From positions 1 to 64,000 of the forward strand of contig NZ_CANMZV010000009.1 of the NCBI RefSeq assembly GCF_947502415.1: a stretch of DNA of 64,000 bases, read 5' to 3'. Shown in pieces: positions 8,669 through 17,905 of this stretch (positions within the stretch are counted from its first letter, which is position 1; every line of letters begins with the position of its first letter). The stretch comes from an uncultured Photobacterium sp. Lineage in GTDB: Bacteria > Pseudomonadota > Gammaproteobacteria > Enterobacterales > Vibrionaceae. The translations under genes were made by a program, and so were the position numbers. The notes under the pieces were generated by a model that ran no database searches, was not told where the DNA came from, and worked only from the letters and a program-made list of their open reading frames with translations.

Positions 8669-8834
8669 TAGATGGTGCCCCGGGCCGGACTTGAACCGGC
8701 ACAACGCGAACGTCGAGGGATTTTAAATCCCTTGTGTCTACCAATTCCACCACCAGGGCACGCAATTCTGGATTGCGATGCTGTTAACTGAAAAGTCAGA
8801 CACCATCTTCGATACCGCTTAAAAGCCATATCTC
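8669..8834. repeat. 166-bp duplicated block, copy B (tRNA-Leu plus spacer)
   Basis: Counterpart of 2333-2498; includes the tRNA-Leu and the spacer on its 5' side, with a single mismatch seen by eye. Confidence 0.85.
8673..8759 (-). tRNA. tRNA-Leu (UAA)
   Basis: Identical in sequence to the gene at 2337-2423: 87 nt, anticodon UAA, long variable arm, encoded CCA. Confidence 0.93.
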
Positions 8835-8842
8835 AAATTGTT

Positions 8843-8918
8843 TGGAGCGACACACGAGGTTCGAACTCGTGACCTCAACCTTGGCAAGGTTGCGCTCTAC
8901 CAGCTGAGCTAGTGTCGC
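8843..8918 (-). tRNA. tRNA-Gly (GCC)
   Basis: 76 nt with encoded CCA. Acceptor GCGACAC/GTGTCGC pairs fully, D-stem GCTC/GAGC, anticodon stem CAACC/GGTTG with loop TTGCCAA (GCC), T-arm ACGAG-TTCGAAC-CTCGT, U discriminator. It is only 3 bp from the next tRNA-Cys, so both are processed from one transcript. Confidence 0.95.
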
Positions 8919-8921
8919 AAA

Positions 8922-8995
8922 TGGAGGCGCGTCCCGGAGTCGAACCGAGGTCCACGGATTTGCAATCCGCTGCATAGCCACTCTGCCAACGCGCC
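8922..8995 (-). tRNA. tRNA-Cys (GCA)
   Basis: Same 74-nt sequence as the other copies. First gene of the second array on the minus strand. Confidence 0.95.
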
Positions 8996-9208
8996 AAAAA
9001 GTCTTTCGACACACCGCTTACGAATCATCTCGCTACGGTACGGGAATGTAATTTACTGATTTTAAATAATGAGTCAATAAAAAAATTGAACTTTTCCTTT
9101 GATTGATTAAAAAGCAACAATTACAGTTAAAAAGAACGCCATTTTTGCTTAAATTGACAACAGCACTTTAAAATCACATAAAGCCGCATTGCGGCCTTAC
9201 TCAACCAG

Positions 9209-10351
9209 CTAGCTCACCTTCCACTGTGATAATGAACGTTTAAAATCATCGTAGCCAAATTCATTCAGTTTTTCGATGCTACCATTTTGTCGCTGACAAT
9301 AAATAGAAGGCATCCTTAAGCCATTAAACCAATTCAGTTTTACCATGGTATAACCAGCACTATCCATAATGTGCAAACGCTGTCCGATTGTCAGCGGCTG
9401 CTCAAATTGAGCAACACAAAACTGATCACCAGCAAGACAAGAGCAACTACCAATAACATAAGTATGCACCCCCGCCTCGCTTGCTTCAGCAACTGCAGCC
9501 GGTTCATTGTAAATTAACGTATCTAAGCGATGAGCTTCAGTCGCACTATCTACAATCGCTGTCTTCATTTCGTTTTCTACGATATCCACAACAGTAACAA
9601 CCAGATCTGTTGTCTTGGCAATAATCGCCTCACCGGGTTCAAGATATAACTGAACACCATGCTTTTCTGAAAACGCTTTCAGTGCTAACGCCAGCTTCTC
9701 AAGCTCGTACCCAGGCCATGTGAAGAAAACGCCCCCCCCTAGGCTTACCCAATCCAGTTTATCGAGATACTGTCCGAACTGTTCTGATATTGAATTCAGC
9801 AAGGCTATAAAAGCACCAGCATCTTTGTTCTCACAGTTCATATGGAACATTACACCATCCAGGCCATCGAAGACATTTGGATCAAGGTGAGCAGCCTGCA
9901 CCCCTAACCGAGAGAACTTACGCGCAGGATTTGCTAAATCTTGCCCGGCATAGCTGACACCGGGGTTCAGACGAAGGCCAAGCGAAGCTTTACCTTCAAC
10001 AATATGCCGATAAGCTGCCAACTGGCTTTGCGAGTTGAAAATCATTTTATCGCATATATCAGCGACTTCCTTCACGTCATCTTCGCTATAACCGACACTA
10101 TACGCGTGTGTTTCACCACCAAATGTTTCATCGCCCAATTTAACTTCGTATGGAGCACTGCTTGTCGTACCGTCCAGATAAGGCTTAATAATGTCAAATA
10201 CGCCCCATGTCGAAAAGCACTTAAGCGCCAGCACCAATTTCACGCCAGACAGCTCTTTCAAACGTCTCGCTTTCTCTAAGTTAGCGATCAACTTTACTTC
10301 ATCAATCATGAAGAAAGGTGTTTTTAAATCTTTTTTCTCTTTTTTCTGCAT
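9209..10351 (-). CDS. nspC: Carboxynorspermidine decarboxylase
   Basis: Decarboxylates carboxynorspermidine (and carboxyspermidine) to the polyamine in the last step of norspermidine synthesis in the cytosol. 380 residues from the ATG at 10351. It is a PLP-dependent alanine-racemase-fold enzyme: the PLP lysine lies in LVLALKCFS near residue 43, the glycine-rich phosphate site in [11 protein letters not shown], and the C-terminal barrel residues in [11 protein letters not shown] (the motif with the catalytic Cys) and DSAGYTMVK. Third gene of the minus-strand norspermidine operon, about 100 bp after the synthase. In Vibrio cholerae NspC supports biofilm formation; here only the enzyme role is inferred. 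Confidence 0.95.
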   Translation of the reverse strand: MQKKEKKDLKTPFFMIDEVKLIANLEKARRLKELSGVKLVLALKCFSTWGVFDIIKPYLDGTTSSAPYEVKLGDETFGGETHAYSVGYSEDDVKEVADICDKMIFNSQSQLAAYRHIVEGKASLGLRLNPGVSYAGQDLANPARKFSRLGVQAAHLDPNVFDGLDGVMFHMNCENKDAGAFIALLNSISEQFGQYLDKLDWVSLGGGVFFTWPGYELEKLALALKAFSEKHGVQLYLEPGEAIIAKTTDLVVTVVDIVENEMKTAIVDSATEAHRLDTLIYNEPAAVAEASEAGVHTYVIGSCSCLAGDQFCVAQFEQPLTIGQRLHIMDSAGYTMVKLNWFNGLRMPSIYCQRQNGSIEKLNEFGYDDFKRSLSQWKVS

Positions 10352-10454
10352 CTTAATTACCAACAAGCCGATGTCGTGCCAACACCGACTTTATCAAAGA
10401 TGATTAAAAATATAACTTTATACAGCAATCAGGAAAAATAACCCGCGTAAGTCA

Positions 10455-11699
10455 TTATTTCAGGATATTGATTAGTGGCTGCCCTACTACCAGCTCCTCA
10501 ACATGCCAATCAAGACCAATGCCTGGCATTGTTTCCAAGAACGGATCCGGATCTAGCTGCTCCATATTGAAGACACCAGCGTCAGCCCACTCTCCACGGA
10601 AATATTGCAGAGCCGCAGTAATTGCAGGAACACCTGTTGTGTATGAAATGGCCTGGTGCTCAACATCTTTGTAAGCAACCTGGTGATCGGCATTGTTATA
10701 GATGAACACACTGCGCTCTTTACCGTCTTTCTTACCTTGTACCCAAGTACCGATACACGTTTTCCCTGTATAGCCAGGCGCTAGCGACGTTGGATCGGGT
10801 AGAATAGCCTTCAGAACTTTAAGCGGTTCCACTACCGTGCCGTCTTGCAGGGTGACCGGTTCAGGACTTAGCAAACCAATATCACGCATGCAGTTGAAAT
10901 AGTTCAGGTAACGGTCACCAAAGCCCATCCAGAATTCAATACGCTTTGCCGGAATAAACTCTTTCATTGAGCGCACTTCATCATGCGCCATTGAGTACAC
11001 TTTATGGCTGCCCACTTCCGGGAAATCAAACTCCATCATTCGGGTATGACATGGAACCTGTTTCCATTCGCCATCTTCCCAATAGAACGAATCCCCCTGA
11101 ATTTCCAGCATATTGGTTTCCGGATCGAAGTTAGTTGCAAACTTTTTACCGTGATCACCCGCGTTAACGTCCATCACGTCAATGGTGTCAATTTCGTCAA
11201 ATAGATGCTTAACAGCATAAGCGGCAAAAACACTGACTACACCGGGGTCGAAGCCTGCACCCAGGATGCCAGTGATACCTGCTTCTTTGAATTTCTCACG
11301 GTACCCCCACTGCCAATCGTAAGCTTCTGGTACTTGCTGGCCTTCCGAGCACAGATCTACAGCAACCGATGTATCTAAATATGATACTTTAGCCTGGTAA
11401 CACGCTTCCATGATGGTCATGTTTACCCATGGAGGGCCGGCATTTATCACCAGATCAGGCTGAACTTCTTTAATCAATGCGACCAATGCATCAACATCAT
11501 CAGCATTTACACTACGTGCTTCCAGTTTCTTTGACGGAACTTTCAGATTGTTTTTGTTCTGGATTGAATCAATGATCTTTTCACACTTAGATACAGTACG
11601 TGACGCAATTGTGATATCACCGAGTACATCGTTGTTCTGAGCGGCTTTATGCGCAATAACCCAACCAACACCACCAGCTCCGATTTGTAAAATTGCCAT
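10455..11699 (-). CDS. Carboxynorspermidine synthase (saccharopine dehydrogenase family)
   Basis: NADPH-dependent reductive condensation of 1,3-diaminopropane with aspartate semialdehyde to carboxynorspermidine. I chose the ATG at 11699 because the protein then begins MAILQIGAGGVGWVIAHKAA, a Rossmann GxGxxG nucleotide site at the very N-terminus. 414 residues, normal for this family. Supporting motifs are NAGPPWVNMTIMEACYQ and GAGFDPGVVSVFAAYA, typical of saccharopine dehydrogenase-like enzymes. It lies between the diaminopropane-forming fusion gene and nspC, so the operon encodes the whole route from aspartate semialdehyde to norspermidine. Confidence 0.95.
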   Translation of the reverse strand: MAILQIGAGGVGWVIAHKAAQNNDVLGDITIASRTVSKCEKIIDSIQNKNNLKVPSKKLEARSVNADDVDALVALIKEVQPDLVINAGPPWVNMTIMEACYQAKVSYLDTSVAVDLCSEGQQVPEAYDWQWGYREKFKEAGITGILGAGFDPGVVSVFAAYAVKHLFDEIDTIDVMDVNAGDHGKKFATNFDPETNMLEIQGDSFYWEDGEWKQVPCHTRMMEFDFPEVGSHKVYSMAHDEVRSMKEFIPAKRIEFWMGFGDRYLNYFNCMRDIGLLSPEPVTLQDGTVVEPLKVLKAILPDPTSLAPGYTGKTCIGTWVQGKKDGKERSVFIYNNADHQVAYKDVEHQAISYTTGVPAITAALQYFRGEWADAGVFNMEQLDPDPFLETMPGIGLDWHVEELVVGQPLINILK

Positions 11700-11791
11700 A
11701 GTTATATTTCTTCCCTTAATAATCTGAATAACTATTACTGTTGGCCCGGTTCTGCGCCGGACCATAGCAGCACATAGAGTTATATTGTCTG

Positions 11792-14680
11792 TTAGCTAGC
11801 CAATGAACGGGCAAGCTGGTTAATTTGATTCAGTAGTCCTTCGAAATCAGACATCTTTAAGCACGGATTAAGAATAGTGAACTTTAGAGCGACTTTACCG
11901 CCAACGACTGTTTCGCCAAGCACTGCAACACCTTTTACCAAGGCTTCCATACGCAAGTGCTTGTTAAGTTGATCAGCATCTACCGCACCGAAACCGACAT
12001 GGCGGAACAGTACAGTCGATAACGAGGGCGCAGCCAATAATTCCAAATCAGCAGACTGGTTAATCATATCCGCCACTTTCTGTGTCTGTCCCAACAGGTG
12101 GTCGTACATTGATCCAAGGGCCTGAGTTCCCACACACTGCATGGTCATCAACACTTTCAGCGCATCAAAACGTTTGGTTGTAACGATTGATTTATCCACC
12201 AGATTCGGTAATAAGTCATCTTCACGATTCAGATAATCTGCATGATGTAGCAAGTAGTTAAAGTTCTCTTTATCCTTAAGCAGTACCGCACCGCAGCTTA
12301 TTGGTTGATAAAACAGTTTGTGGAAATCAACACTCAGCGAATCCGCACGTTCAATGCCGTGCAAGCGTGTTTTATGGCGGCTCAAAATCAGCGCACCACC
12401 ATATGCAGCATCGACATGTAACCATAGATTGTGCTGTTCAGCGATATCAGCCAGGCCGTTCAAATCATCAATAGCACCGTGATCGGTTGTACCTGCCGTA
12501 CCGACCAAAGCGAACGGTATCAGTCCTTCACTCTTGAGCGATTCAACACTAGAAACCAGTGAAGCCAACTTGATAGTTCCGTCTGGGTTCGTATCAACAC
12601 ACTCAACCGAGTGTTCTCCCAGTCCAAGCAAGGACGCTGACTTTTGAACAGTAAAATGTGACTTCTTCGAGCAAAGGATACGCAGCTTACCAGCATATTC
12701 TGGCAGACCGTTTTTCTGGATGTTATGACAAGAAATTGTATCGGCAGCCCAATCACGAGCCAGTAGCAGCCCCATCAGGTTGCTCTGTGTTCCACCGCTG
12801 GTAAACACACCATCAGCTTTATTTCCCAGGTTATAGATGCCGCATAACCAATCGACAACTTTCTGCTCGACATACGTCGCGGCACTCGCCTGATCCCATG
12901 AGTCCATCGACTGATTCAGAGCACTGATAAACGCTTCAGCCGCAACCGCCGGTAGCAATGGTGGTGTATGCAGATGTGCGATGCAATTCGGGTGCTGAAC
13001 CATAATTGAGTGTTTTGCAATGAGCTCACCGGTCTGCTCAATTACGTGTTCCAGCGGCATTTTCTGGTTATCCAGCTCAATATCATTAATTCGTTGCTTT
13101 AATATTTCTGGCTCCAAACCCGAGTATGGTGCATCGGTTGCTTCGAAAACCTGCTTTAGTACCAGAGCGGATTGATTCAGTGCCGCTTCCAGCCCTTCAG
13201 CACCGGCTTCACCGGTATGGATGAAATGCGCTCGCCACTTATCCTGTTCTGATTCAGAGGTCGTCTCAGTAACTTTTGCCGGCCCCGCTGTAGCAAGGAT
13301 AGCTTTGCTAAGAGCCTCCAGAGCAAAGTCGATTTGTTCGTAGCTGATGATCAGTGGCGGGAGAAAACGCAATACCGCCCCCTGACGGCCGCCTTTTTCT
13401 ACAATCAGCCCACGCTCAAGTGCTGCGCGCTGAATATTTAAGGTCAGCTCCGGATCAGCTTCAGGTTCTCCGAATTTATTCTTCTTACCACTAGGCTTAA
13501 CGATTTCCAGCCCTAACATCAAGCCCCTACCACGCACTTCAGCAATACAATCGGTATATTTTGCTATGTGCTCCAGTCCTTCTTTCAAGTACTGCCCGGC
13601 TTTACGTGCATGTTCAACCAGATCATCACGGCGGATAATTTCCAGAGCCTTAGCGCCAGTTGCCATTGCCAGCTGGTTACCGCGGAAAGTGCCGGTATGT
13701 TCACCGGGAAGCCAGGTATCAATCGACTTGTCGAAAACAAGAATAGACATAGGCAACCCGCCACCGATCGCTTTGGATAAACAAAGAATATCCGGCGTTA
13801 CGCCAGATTCTTCAAATGCAAAACGATAACCCGTTTTGCCGATACCACACTGGATTTCATCAAAAATTAGCAAGATACCATGCTCTCGGGTGATACGACG
13901 CAGTTCGCGCAACCAAAATGCCGGGGCGGGAATAACGCCCCCCTCCCCCTGAACAGGTTCAACAATAATTGCGGCGGGTTTCTGTACGCCACTTTCATCA
14001 TCGCTCAGCATACGTTCAATATAACGAATACTCTGCTTGGCCCCTTCTTCACCTTTCAGGCCAAACGGACAGCGCAAGCTATATGGGAATGGCAGGAAAT
14101 GCACATCCGACATTAGTCCCTGACGACGAGCCTTGGTATTTAAATTGCCCATCATCGCCATAGTGCCATTGGTCATACCGTGGTAGGCACCGTGGAAAGC
14201 CGCCATTACATTACGGCCTGTTGTCTGCTTTGCCAGTTTAATCGCCGCTTCAACGGCATCAGCACCAGATGGACCACAGAACTGAATACGGGCATTAGCC
14301 GCAAACTCATCCGGCAGGAAGTTCATAACCTCTTTGATAAAGTTATCTTTGATCGGCGTTGTTATATCCAAGGTTTGATATGGCAACCCTTGATTCAACT
14401 GATCAATAATCGCCTGATTGATTTCCGGATGGTTATAGCCCAATGCCAATGTACCCGCGCCAGCCAGGCAATCCAGGAAAAGTTGGCCGCGACTATCTTC
14501 CACCAGCGCACCTGATGCTTTCCTAATAGCAAGAGGAAGCCGTCGAGGATAAGAACGAACTTCAGACTCATAATGCTCCTGACTCAAGAGAAGCTCATCC
14601 GGCGAAAGATCGTACAACTCATGTACAACCGGTACATTTGAAGCCAGCTTGATATCGTCTAAATCAAACACATTACTCAT
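11792..14680 (-). CDS. Fused diaminobutyrate-2-oxoglutarate aminotransferase / diaminobutyrate decarboxylase
   Basis: A 962-residue bifunctional enzyme that makes 1,3-diaminopropane from aspartate semialdehyde and glutamate. Residues about 1-450 form a class III aminotransferase (IFDEIQCGIGKTGYRFAFE, and the PLP lysine in CLSKAIGGGLP). Residues about 480-962 form a group II PLP decarboxylase (GVFTSGGTQSNLMGLLLARD, HVDAAYGGALIL, and the PLP lysine in SVDFHKLFYQP). In many bacteria these are two genes, dat and ddc; the fused form is known from Vibrio norspermidine clusters. First gene of the operon; gaps to the next two genes are about 90-100 bp. The PurR-like site at 14758 lies upstream of its start. 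Confidence 0.95.
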   Translation of the reverse strand: MSNVFDLDDIKLASNVPVVHELYDLSPDELLLSQEHYESEVRSYPRRLPLAIRKASGALVEDSRGQLFLDCLAGAGTLALGYNHPEINQAIIDQLNQGLPYQTLDITTPIKDNFIKEVMNFLPDEFAANARIQFCGPSGADAVEAAIKLAKQTTGRNVMAAFHGAYHGMTNGTMAMMGNLNTKARRQGLMSDVHFLPFPYSLRCPFGLKGEEGAKQSIRYIERMLSDDESGVQKPAAIIVEPVQGEGGVIPAPAFWLRELRRITREHGILLIFDEIQCGIGKTGYRFAFEESGVTPDILCLSKAIGGGLPMSILVFDKSIDTWLPGEHTGTFRGNQLAMATGAKALEIIRRDDLVEHARKAGQYLKEGLEHIAKYTDCIAEVRGRGLMLGLEIVKPSGKKNKFGEPEADPELTLNIQRAALERGLIVEKGGRQGAVLRFLPPLIISYEQIDFALEALSKAILATAGPAKVTETTSESEQDKWRAHFIHTGEAGAEGLEAALNQSALVLKQVFEATDAPYSGLEPEILKQRINDIELDNQKMPLEHVIEQTGELIAKHSIMVQHPNCIAHLHTPPLLPAVAAEAFISALNQSMDSWDQASAATYVEQKVVDWLCGIYNLGNKADGVFTSGGTQSNLMGLLLARDWAADTISCHNIQKNGLPEYAGKLRILCSKKSHFTVQKSASLLGLGEHSVECVDTNPDGTIKLASLVSSVESLKSEGLIPFALVGTAGTTDHGAIDDLNGLADIAEQHNLWLHVDAAYGGALILSRHKTRLHGIERADSLSVDFHKLFYQPISCGAVLLKDKENFNYLLHHADYLNREDDLLPNLVDKSIVTTKRFDALKVLMTMQCVGTQALGSMYDHLLGQTQKVADMINQSADLELLAAPSLSTVLFRHVGFGAVDADQLNKHLRMEALVKGVAVLGETVVGGKVALKFTILNPCLKMSDFEGLLNQINQLARSLAS

Positions 14681-14757
14681 AGGTGTTATCCATGATTACA
14701 GCCATATTCTCATGGCAAAAACGCAAGAAATCCCAGCAAAATTCAATAATTGCAACC

Positions 14758-14773
14758 ACGCAAACGTTTGACT
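14758..14773. promoter_or_regulatory. PurR-like operator upstream of the norspermidine operon
   Basis: ACGCAAACGTTTGACT matches the palindromic PurR consensus ACGCAAACGTTTGCGT at 14 of 16 positions, including the invariant central CG. It lies 78-93 bp upstream of the first gene of the operon (start at 14680, minus strand), a normal operator position. PurR is known to repress some polyamine genes in E. coli; control here is an inference. Confidence 0.6.
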
Positions 14774-14979
14774 AGTTAATGATAATAACCAGGTGTTGAA
14801 TTTTTAATTTTAGGGATCAATTCCTTGCTGATATACGCAAACACCATCAGCCACGGCTAATGATGCGAACAGTGTTACAGCAATTCGCTGAAATGATTTA
14901 GAAAGGAAATATCAAGGCTCAGTAATAATACTGCAGTTAGGTAAGACAAAGCTGATTTGAGTTTTCATTGTTAGAATAT

Positions 14980-15176
14980 TCACTGTTGGGTTCCTTCAAT
15001 ATGCTGCTGCAAATTATCTGCAAACAACGCTATTAATGCCCTTCTACTGACAACCACTTCGCCAGTACCTACGGCACGTTGTGACACTATCAGCTCGAAT
15101 TCATCACAACGCATATTTCTCAGAGCAACTCTCCCCCCGAGATTGCGCAGAAAAGTAACATATTGTTGTTATTCAT
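14980..15176 (-). pseudogene. Possible frameshifted small gene
   Basis: On the minus strand a start MNNNNMLLF at 15176 runs into a stop after 18 codons. One extra T in the T-run at 15151-15154 would join it to a frame continuing LRNLGGRVALRN to the stop at 14980, about 65 residues in all. The downstream frame also has its own ATG at 15114 (44 codons). I recognise no family; it could be chance. Confidence 0.25.
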
Positions 15177-15652
15177 GCCAACGGTTATTACCTTCTGCAA
15201 AGACCAATCTGTTTATAGGTCAAAGTTGCCACTAAATTATACAACATCGTTTAATTTTTGCTCTTTGTGACAACTTCTACAGATAGAAATCCGCTTTCAT
15301 ATAGGAATATGAATTAGTTCAAAAACCATACAAAGTGATTATGCTAGCTTATCAATGATGAAATTAAACTCATACTTCGACAATGGTGAACGTTATGGAT
15401 AACCGTTTCCTGCTATATGGTAAGTTACTGACTATCGCTGGCTACTGTCATCTTTGAATAAGACATTACGCTGACGGTCTGTACAGCATCATCGACCACT
15501 TGCCTTCGACAAGGCTCAATCTTCATCTCAACATCACGATACCCGACCCCGGTTCCCCACCAAGACTTTTGCCACTTTTATCTTTTATTAAAAGATTCAT
15601 TTGTTATGGCGTAATACCACCCCGCCAACAATAGCGACAATAAGGAATTAAT

Positions 15653-16675
15653 ATGGAAATTATTCTGGGTATCGCTGCTTTATTAGCAGCCTTGTGCTTA
15701 TTTTCACTGTTTAGCTTCAAAGCCCCGAACGGTAGTGCTGCCATGAGTGGACTGGCTGACGCTGCCATCGCAACATTCTTGGTTGAGGCTATCCACAAAT
15801 TCGTAATGGGTAATCTCTTCGGCGTCGAATACCTCGCCGAATTCGGCAACATGGTCGGTGGCATGGGAGGCATTGCTGCTGCAACCTTGGTCATGTTGAG
15901 AATGGGTGTCCAGCCGGTGTTTGCGATTGTTACAGGCCTGGCGATGGCCAACCTCGGGATCCTCGAAGGCTTCATTGTCGGCTACCTATTCTCGTTTGCC
16001 GCACCACTATTTAAAAAGTACCTGCCGGAAGGTGTTGATGTTATCGTCGGTGTGTTAACCCTTGCGCCACTGGCGAGACTCGTCGGGATTTTCATCAGCC
16101 CAGCACTTGAAGTGCTGATGGGAACCTTGGCCAACATGATCACCGAAGCCACATTACTATCACCACTGGCAATGGGCTTCTTGCTGGGCGGCCTGATGAA
16201 GATGGTCTGTACCTCCCCTCTCAGCTCTATGGCCCTAACGGCTATGCTTGGTCTAACCGGATTACCTATGGGAATCGCAGCCATTGCCTGCGTTGGCGGT
16301 TCATTCACCAACGGTTATATCTTCCATACCCTGAAGCTGGGCAAATCCAGCAATACTGTGAGCGTTATGCTTGAACCGTTAACTCAGGCCCATATCGTCA
16401 CTCGCAACCCTATCCCAATTTTTATGTCCAACTTTATCGGCGGTGCACTGGCTGGCACTATTGCGGCTTACTTTGGCATCGTCAATGATGCCCCGGGCAG
16501 TGCCGCTCCAATTCCAGGCCTGCTGGCATCTATCGCCTTCAACGAACCACAAACACTCTTTATGGCAACCGTTGCCGCAGCGTTTGCTGGTGTCGTCGGT
16601 GGTGTTATTGGCAACCAAATCTACAAACGCCTACTTGCGGAGCGTGTTCCTTTGCAGCAATTTGCAGATGGCTAA
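15653..16675 (+). CDS. PTS EIIC-like membrane protein (PTS_EIIC_2 family)
   Basis: 340-residue polytopic membrane protein with about nine hydrophobic segments and many glycines and alanines. It resembles the PTS_EIIC_2 family: residues FSFKAPNGSAAMSGLADAAI near the N-terminus, a conserved central region LLGGLMKMVCTSPLSSMALT, and NPIPIFMSNFIGGA later. No EIIA or EIIB domain or gene is nearby, so it cannot be a complete sugar phosphotransferase system by itself; members of this family are often found alone. Substrate unknown. A strong terminator follows, then a LysR regulator read in the same direction. Confidence 0.75.
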   Translation: MEIILGIAALLAALCLFSLFSFKAPNGSAAMSGLADAAIATFLVEAIHKFVMGNLFGVEYLAEFGNMVGGMGGIAAATLVMLRMGVQPVFAIVTGLAMANLGILEGFIVGYLFSFAAPLFKKYLPEGVDVIVGVLTLAPLARLVGIFISPALEVLMGTLANMITEATLLSPLAMGFLLGGLMKMVCTSPLSSMALTAMLGLTGLPMGIAAIACVGGSFTNGYIFHTLKLGKSSNTVSVMLEPLTQAHIVTRNPIPIFMSNFIGGALAGTIAAYFGIVNDAPGSAAPIPGLLASIAFNEPQTLFMATVAAAFAGVVGGVIGNQIYKRLLAERVPLQQFADG

Positions 16676-16700
16676 TTAACTAACCGATCCCTGTACTCAT

Positions 16701-16730
16701 AAGGCTTACCTTAAGGTAAGCCTTCTTTTT
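16701..16730 (+). terminator. Terminator after the EIIC-like gene
   Basis: AAGGCTTACC-TTAA-GGTAAGCCTT stem followed by CTTTTT. Confidence 0.9.
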
Positions 16731-16909
16731 CATCTGCAATCACTTTTAAGATCGCATCCGATACTATTAATACCAAACTGAATAATAATGTGATCCGTTA
16801 GACAAAACACTCCATTGGCTTTATTACCAATGCTCCTCCCAGTACTTTCCCGCTGTTATTTGCCATAATGTCAACAACCCTAACAATTGTTGCAAAAAAT
16901 ATACTAATA

Positions 16910-17812
16910 ATGCGAAACACGGATGACTTCCTGATTTTCTACCACTTAATAGAGCAAGGCTCTTTCAGTAAGGCAGCTGACCAAGTGGGGCTGACAAAAT
17001 CAGTTGTGAGCAAGCGAATAACACGGCTTGAAACCGATCTCGGGGTACAACTTCTGTACCGAACGACCCGCAAGCTAACCCTGACTGAAGCAGGCGAGAT
17101 CTTTTACCACCATGCTCGTGAGATTTATCTTTCAGTCCAGGATGCTGAAGATGCAATTAGCGGCTTAGGTGAAAGCCTTTCAGGTACAATAAAACTGACG
17201 GTGCCAACCATTTCCGGCGAGCTTATCCTGCCGCAGGCCATTGCTGAATTCAGCGAAAAATACCCGGATATTACGATTCAAATGGATCTCGATAACCGCT
17301 TTGTTGACATTGTAGAAGAAGGCTATGATCTGGCGATAAGAACCGGTGTACTACCCGATTCCAGTTTTATCGCGCGCCGTCTGACAGATGCCCACTGGGT
17401 GATTTGCGGTGCGCCAGCTTACTTTAGTCGACACAAGATCCCGGCATCATACAAAGATCTGGTTAATCATAATTGCCTGGCCTACAGCTACCAAGAAACC
17501 GGAGCGACTGAGTGGCTATTCAAAGGAAAATCAGAGCCTTTTACGGTCAAAGTCGCGGGCAACTTCAGTACCAATAATGCCTCTGCTTTGCGTAAAGCGG
17601 CATTATTCGGTCAAGGCTTAGTCTATGTGCCCAAAGTCCTGGTTGCCGATGATCTTCAAGCCGGTACGCTGGTTGAGGTACTTCAGCATCAAGTCGCTAA
17701 GTGCTTAGGGATCTATGCTATCTACCCCTATACTCGTCATCAGCCTGCAAAAATAAAACTATTCATTGAACACCTCTATCAATGCTACCACCAGCATGAA
17801 GATAAGTTCTGA
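16910..17812 (+). CDS. LysR-family transcriptional regulator
   Basis: 300 residues from the ATG at 16910, chosen because the protein then starts MRNTDDFLIFYHLIEQGSFS, with the helix-turn-helix at the usual position (SFSKAADQVGLTKSVVSKRI, residues 19-38). The C-terminal part is a LysR substrate-binding domain of the CrgA/DsdC-like subgroup (LSGTIKLTVPTISGELILPQ). It is clearly a paralogue of the regulator at 54685: both share TKSVVSKRI, YRTTRKLTLTE and LTVPTISGEL-type stretches along their whole length. This copy faces the D-lactate dehydrogenase gene at 17906-20764 convergently; the other follows lldEFG. A role in lactate control is an inference from that pairing. Confidence 0.9.
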   Translation: MRNTDDFLIFYHLIEQGSFSKAADQVGLTKSVVSKRITRLETDLGVQLLYRTTRKLTLTEAGEIFYHHAREIYLSVQDAEDAISGLGESLSGTIKLTVPTISGELILPQAIAEFSEKYPDITIQMDLDNRFVDIVEEGYDLAIRTGVLPDSSFIARRLTDAHWVICGAPAYFSRHKIPASYKDLVNHNCLAYSYQETGATEWLFKGKSEPFTVKVAGNFSTNNASALRKAALFGQGLVYVPKVLVADDLQAGTLVEVLQHQVAKCLGIYAIYPYTRHQPAKIKLFIEHLYQCYHQHEDKF

Positions 17813-17833
17813 TACCGTCATTTAAGATCAAAA

Positions 17834-17860
17834 ACGTGGCCGCTAATGGCCACGCTTTTT
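17834..17860. terminator. Terminator after the lysR gene
   Basis: CGTGGCC-GCTAAT-GGCCACG stem with TTTTT on the plus strand; A-run on the other side, so it could also work for the convergent gene. Confidence 0.8.
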
Positions 17861-17905
17861 CTTACATTACCCCACCAATTCATGCTGAATCTAGCGGAAA
17901 AAATA

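Larger units (their letters stand above)
14681..15652. other. Long intergenic region between norspermidine operon and EIIC gene
   Basis: About 970 bp. It contains the PurR-like operator (14758-14773), a Fur-like half site next to it, and a possible decayed minus-strand gene (14980-15176). The rest (15180-15650) shows no supportable gene; it should contain the promoter of the membrane protein gene at 15653. Confidence 0.5.

Noticed and set aside
8328-9014. Minus-strand open frames across the tRNA array (translating to LVELVDTRDLKSL-type peptides)
   Set aside because: They are tRNA genes read as protein.
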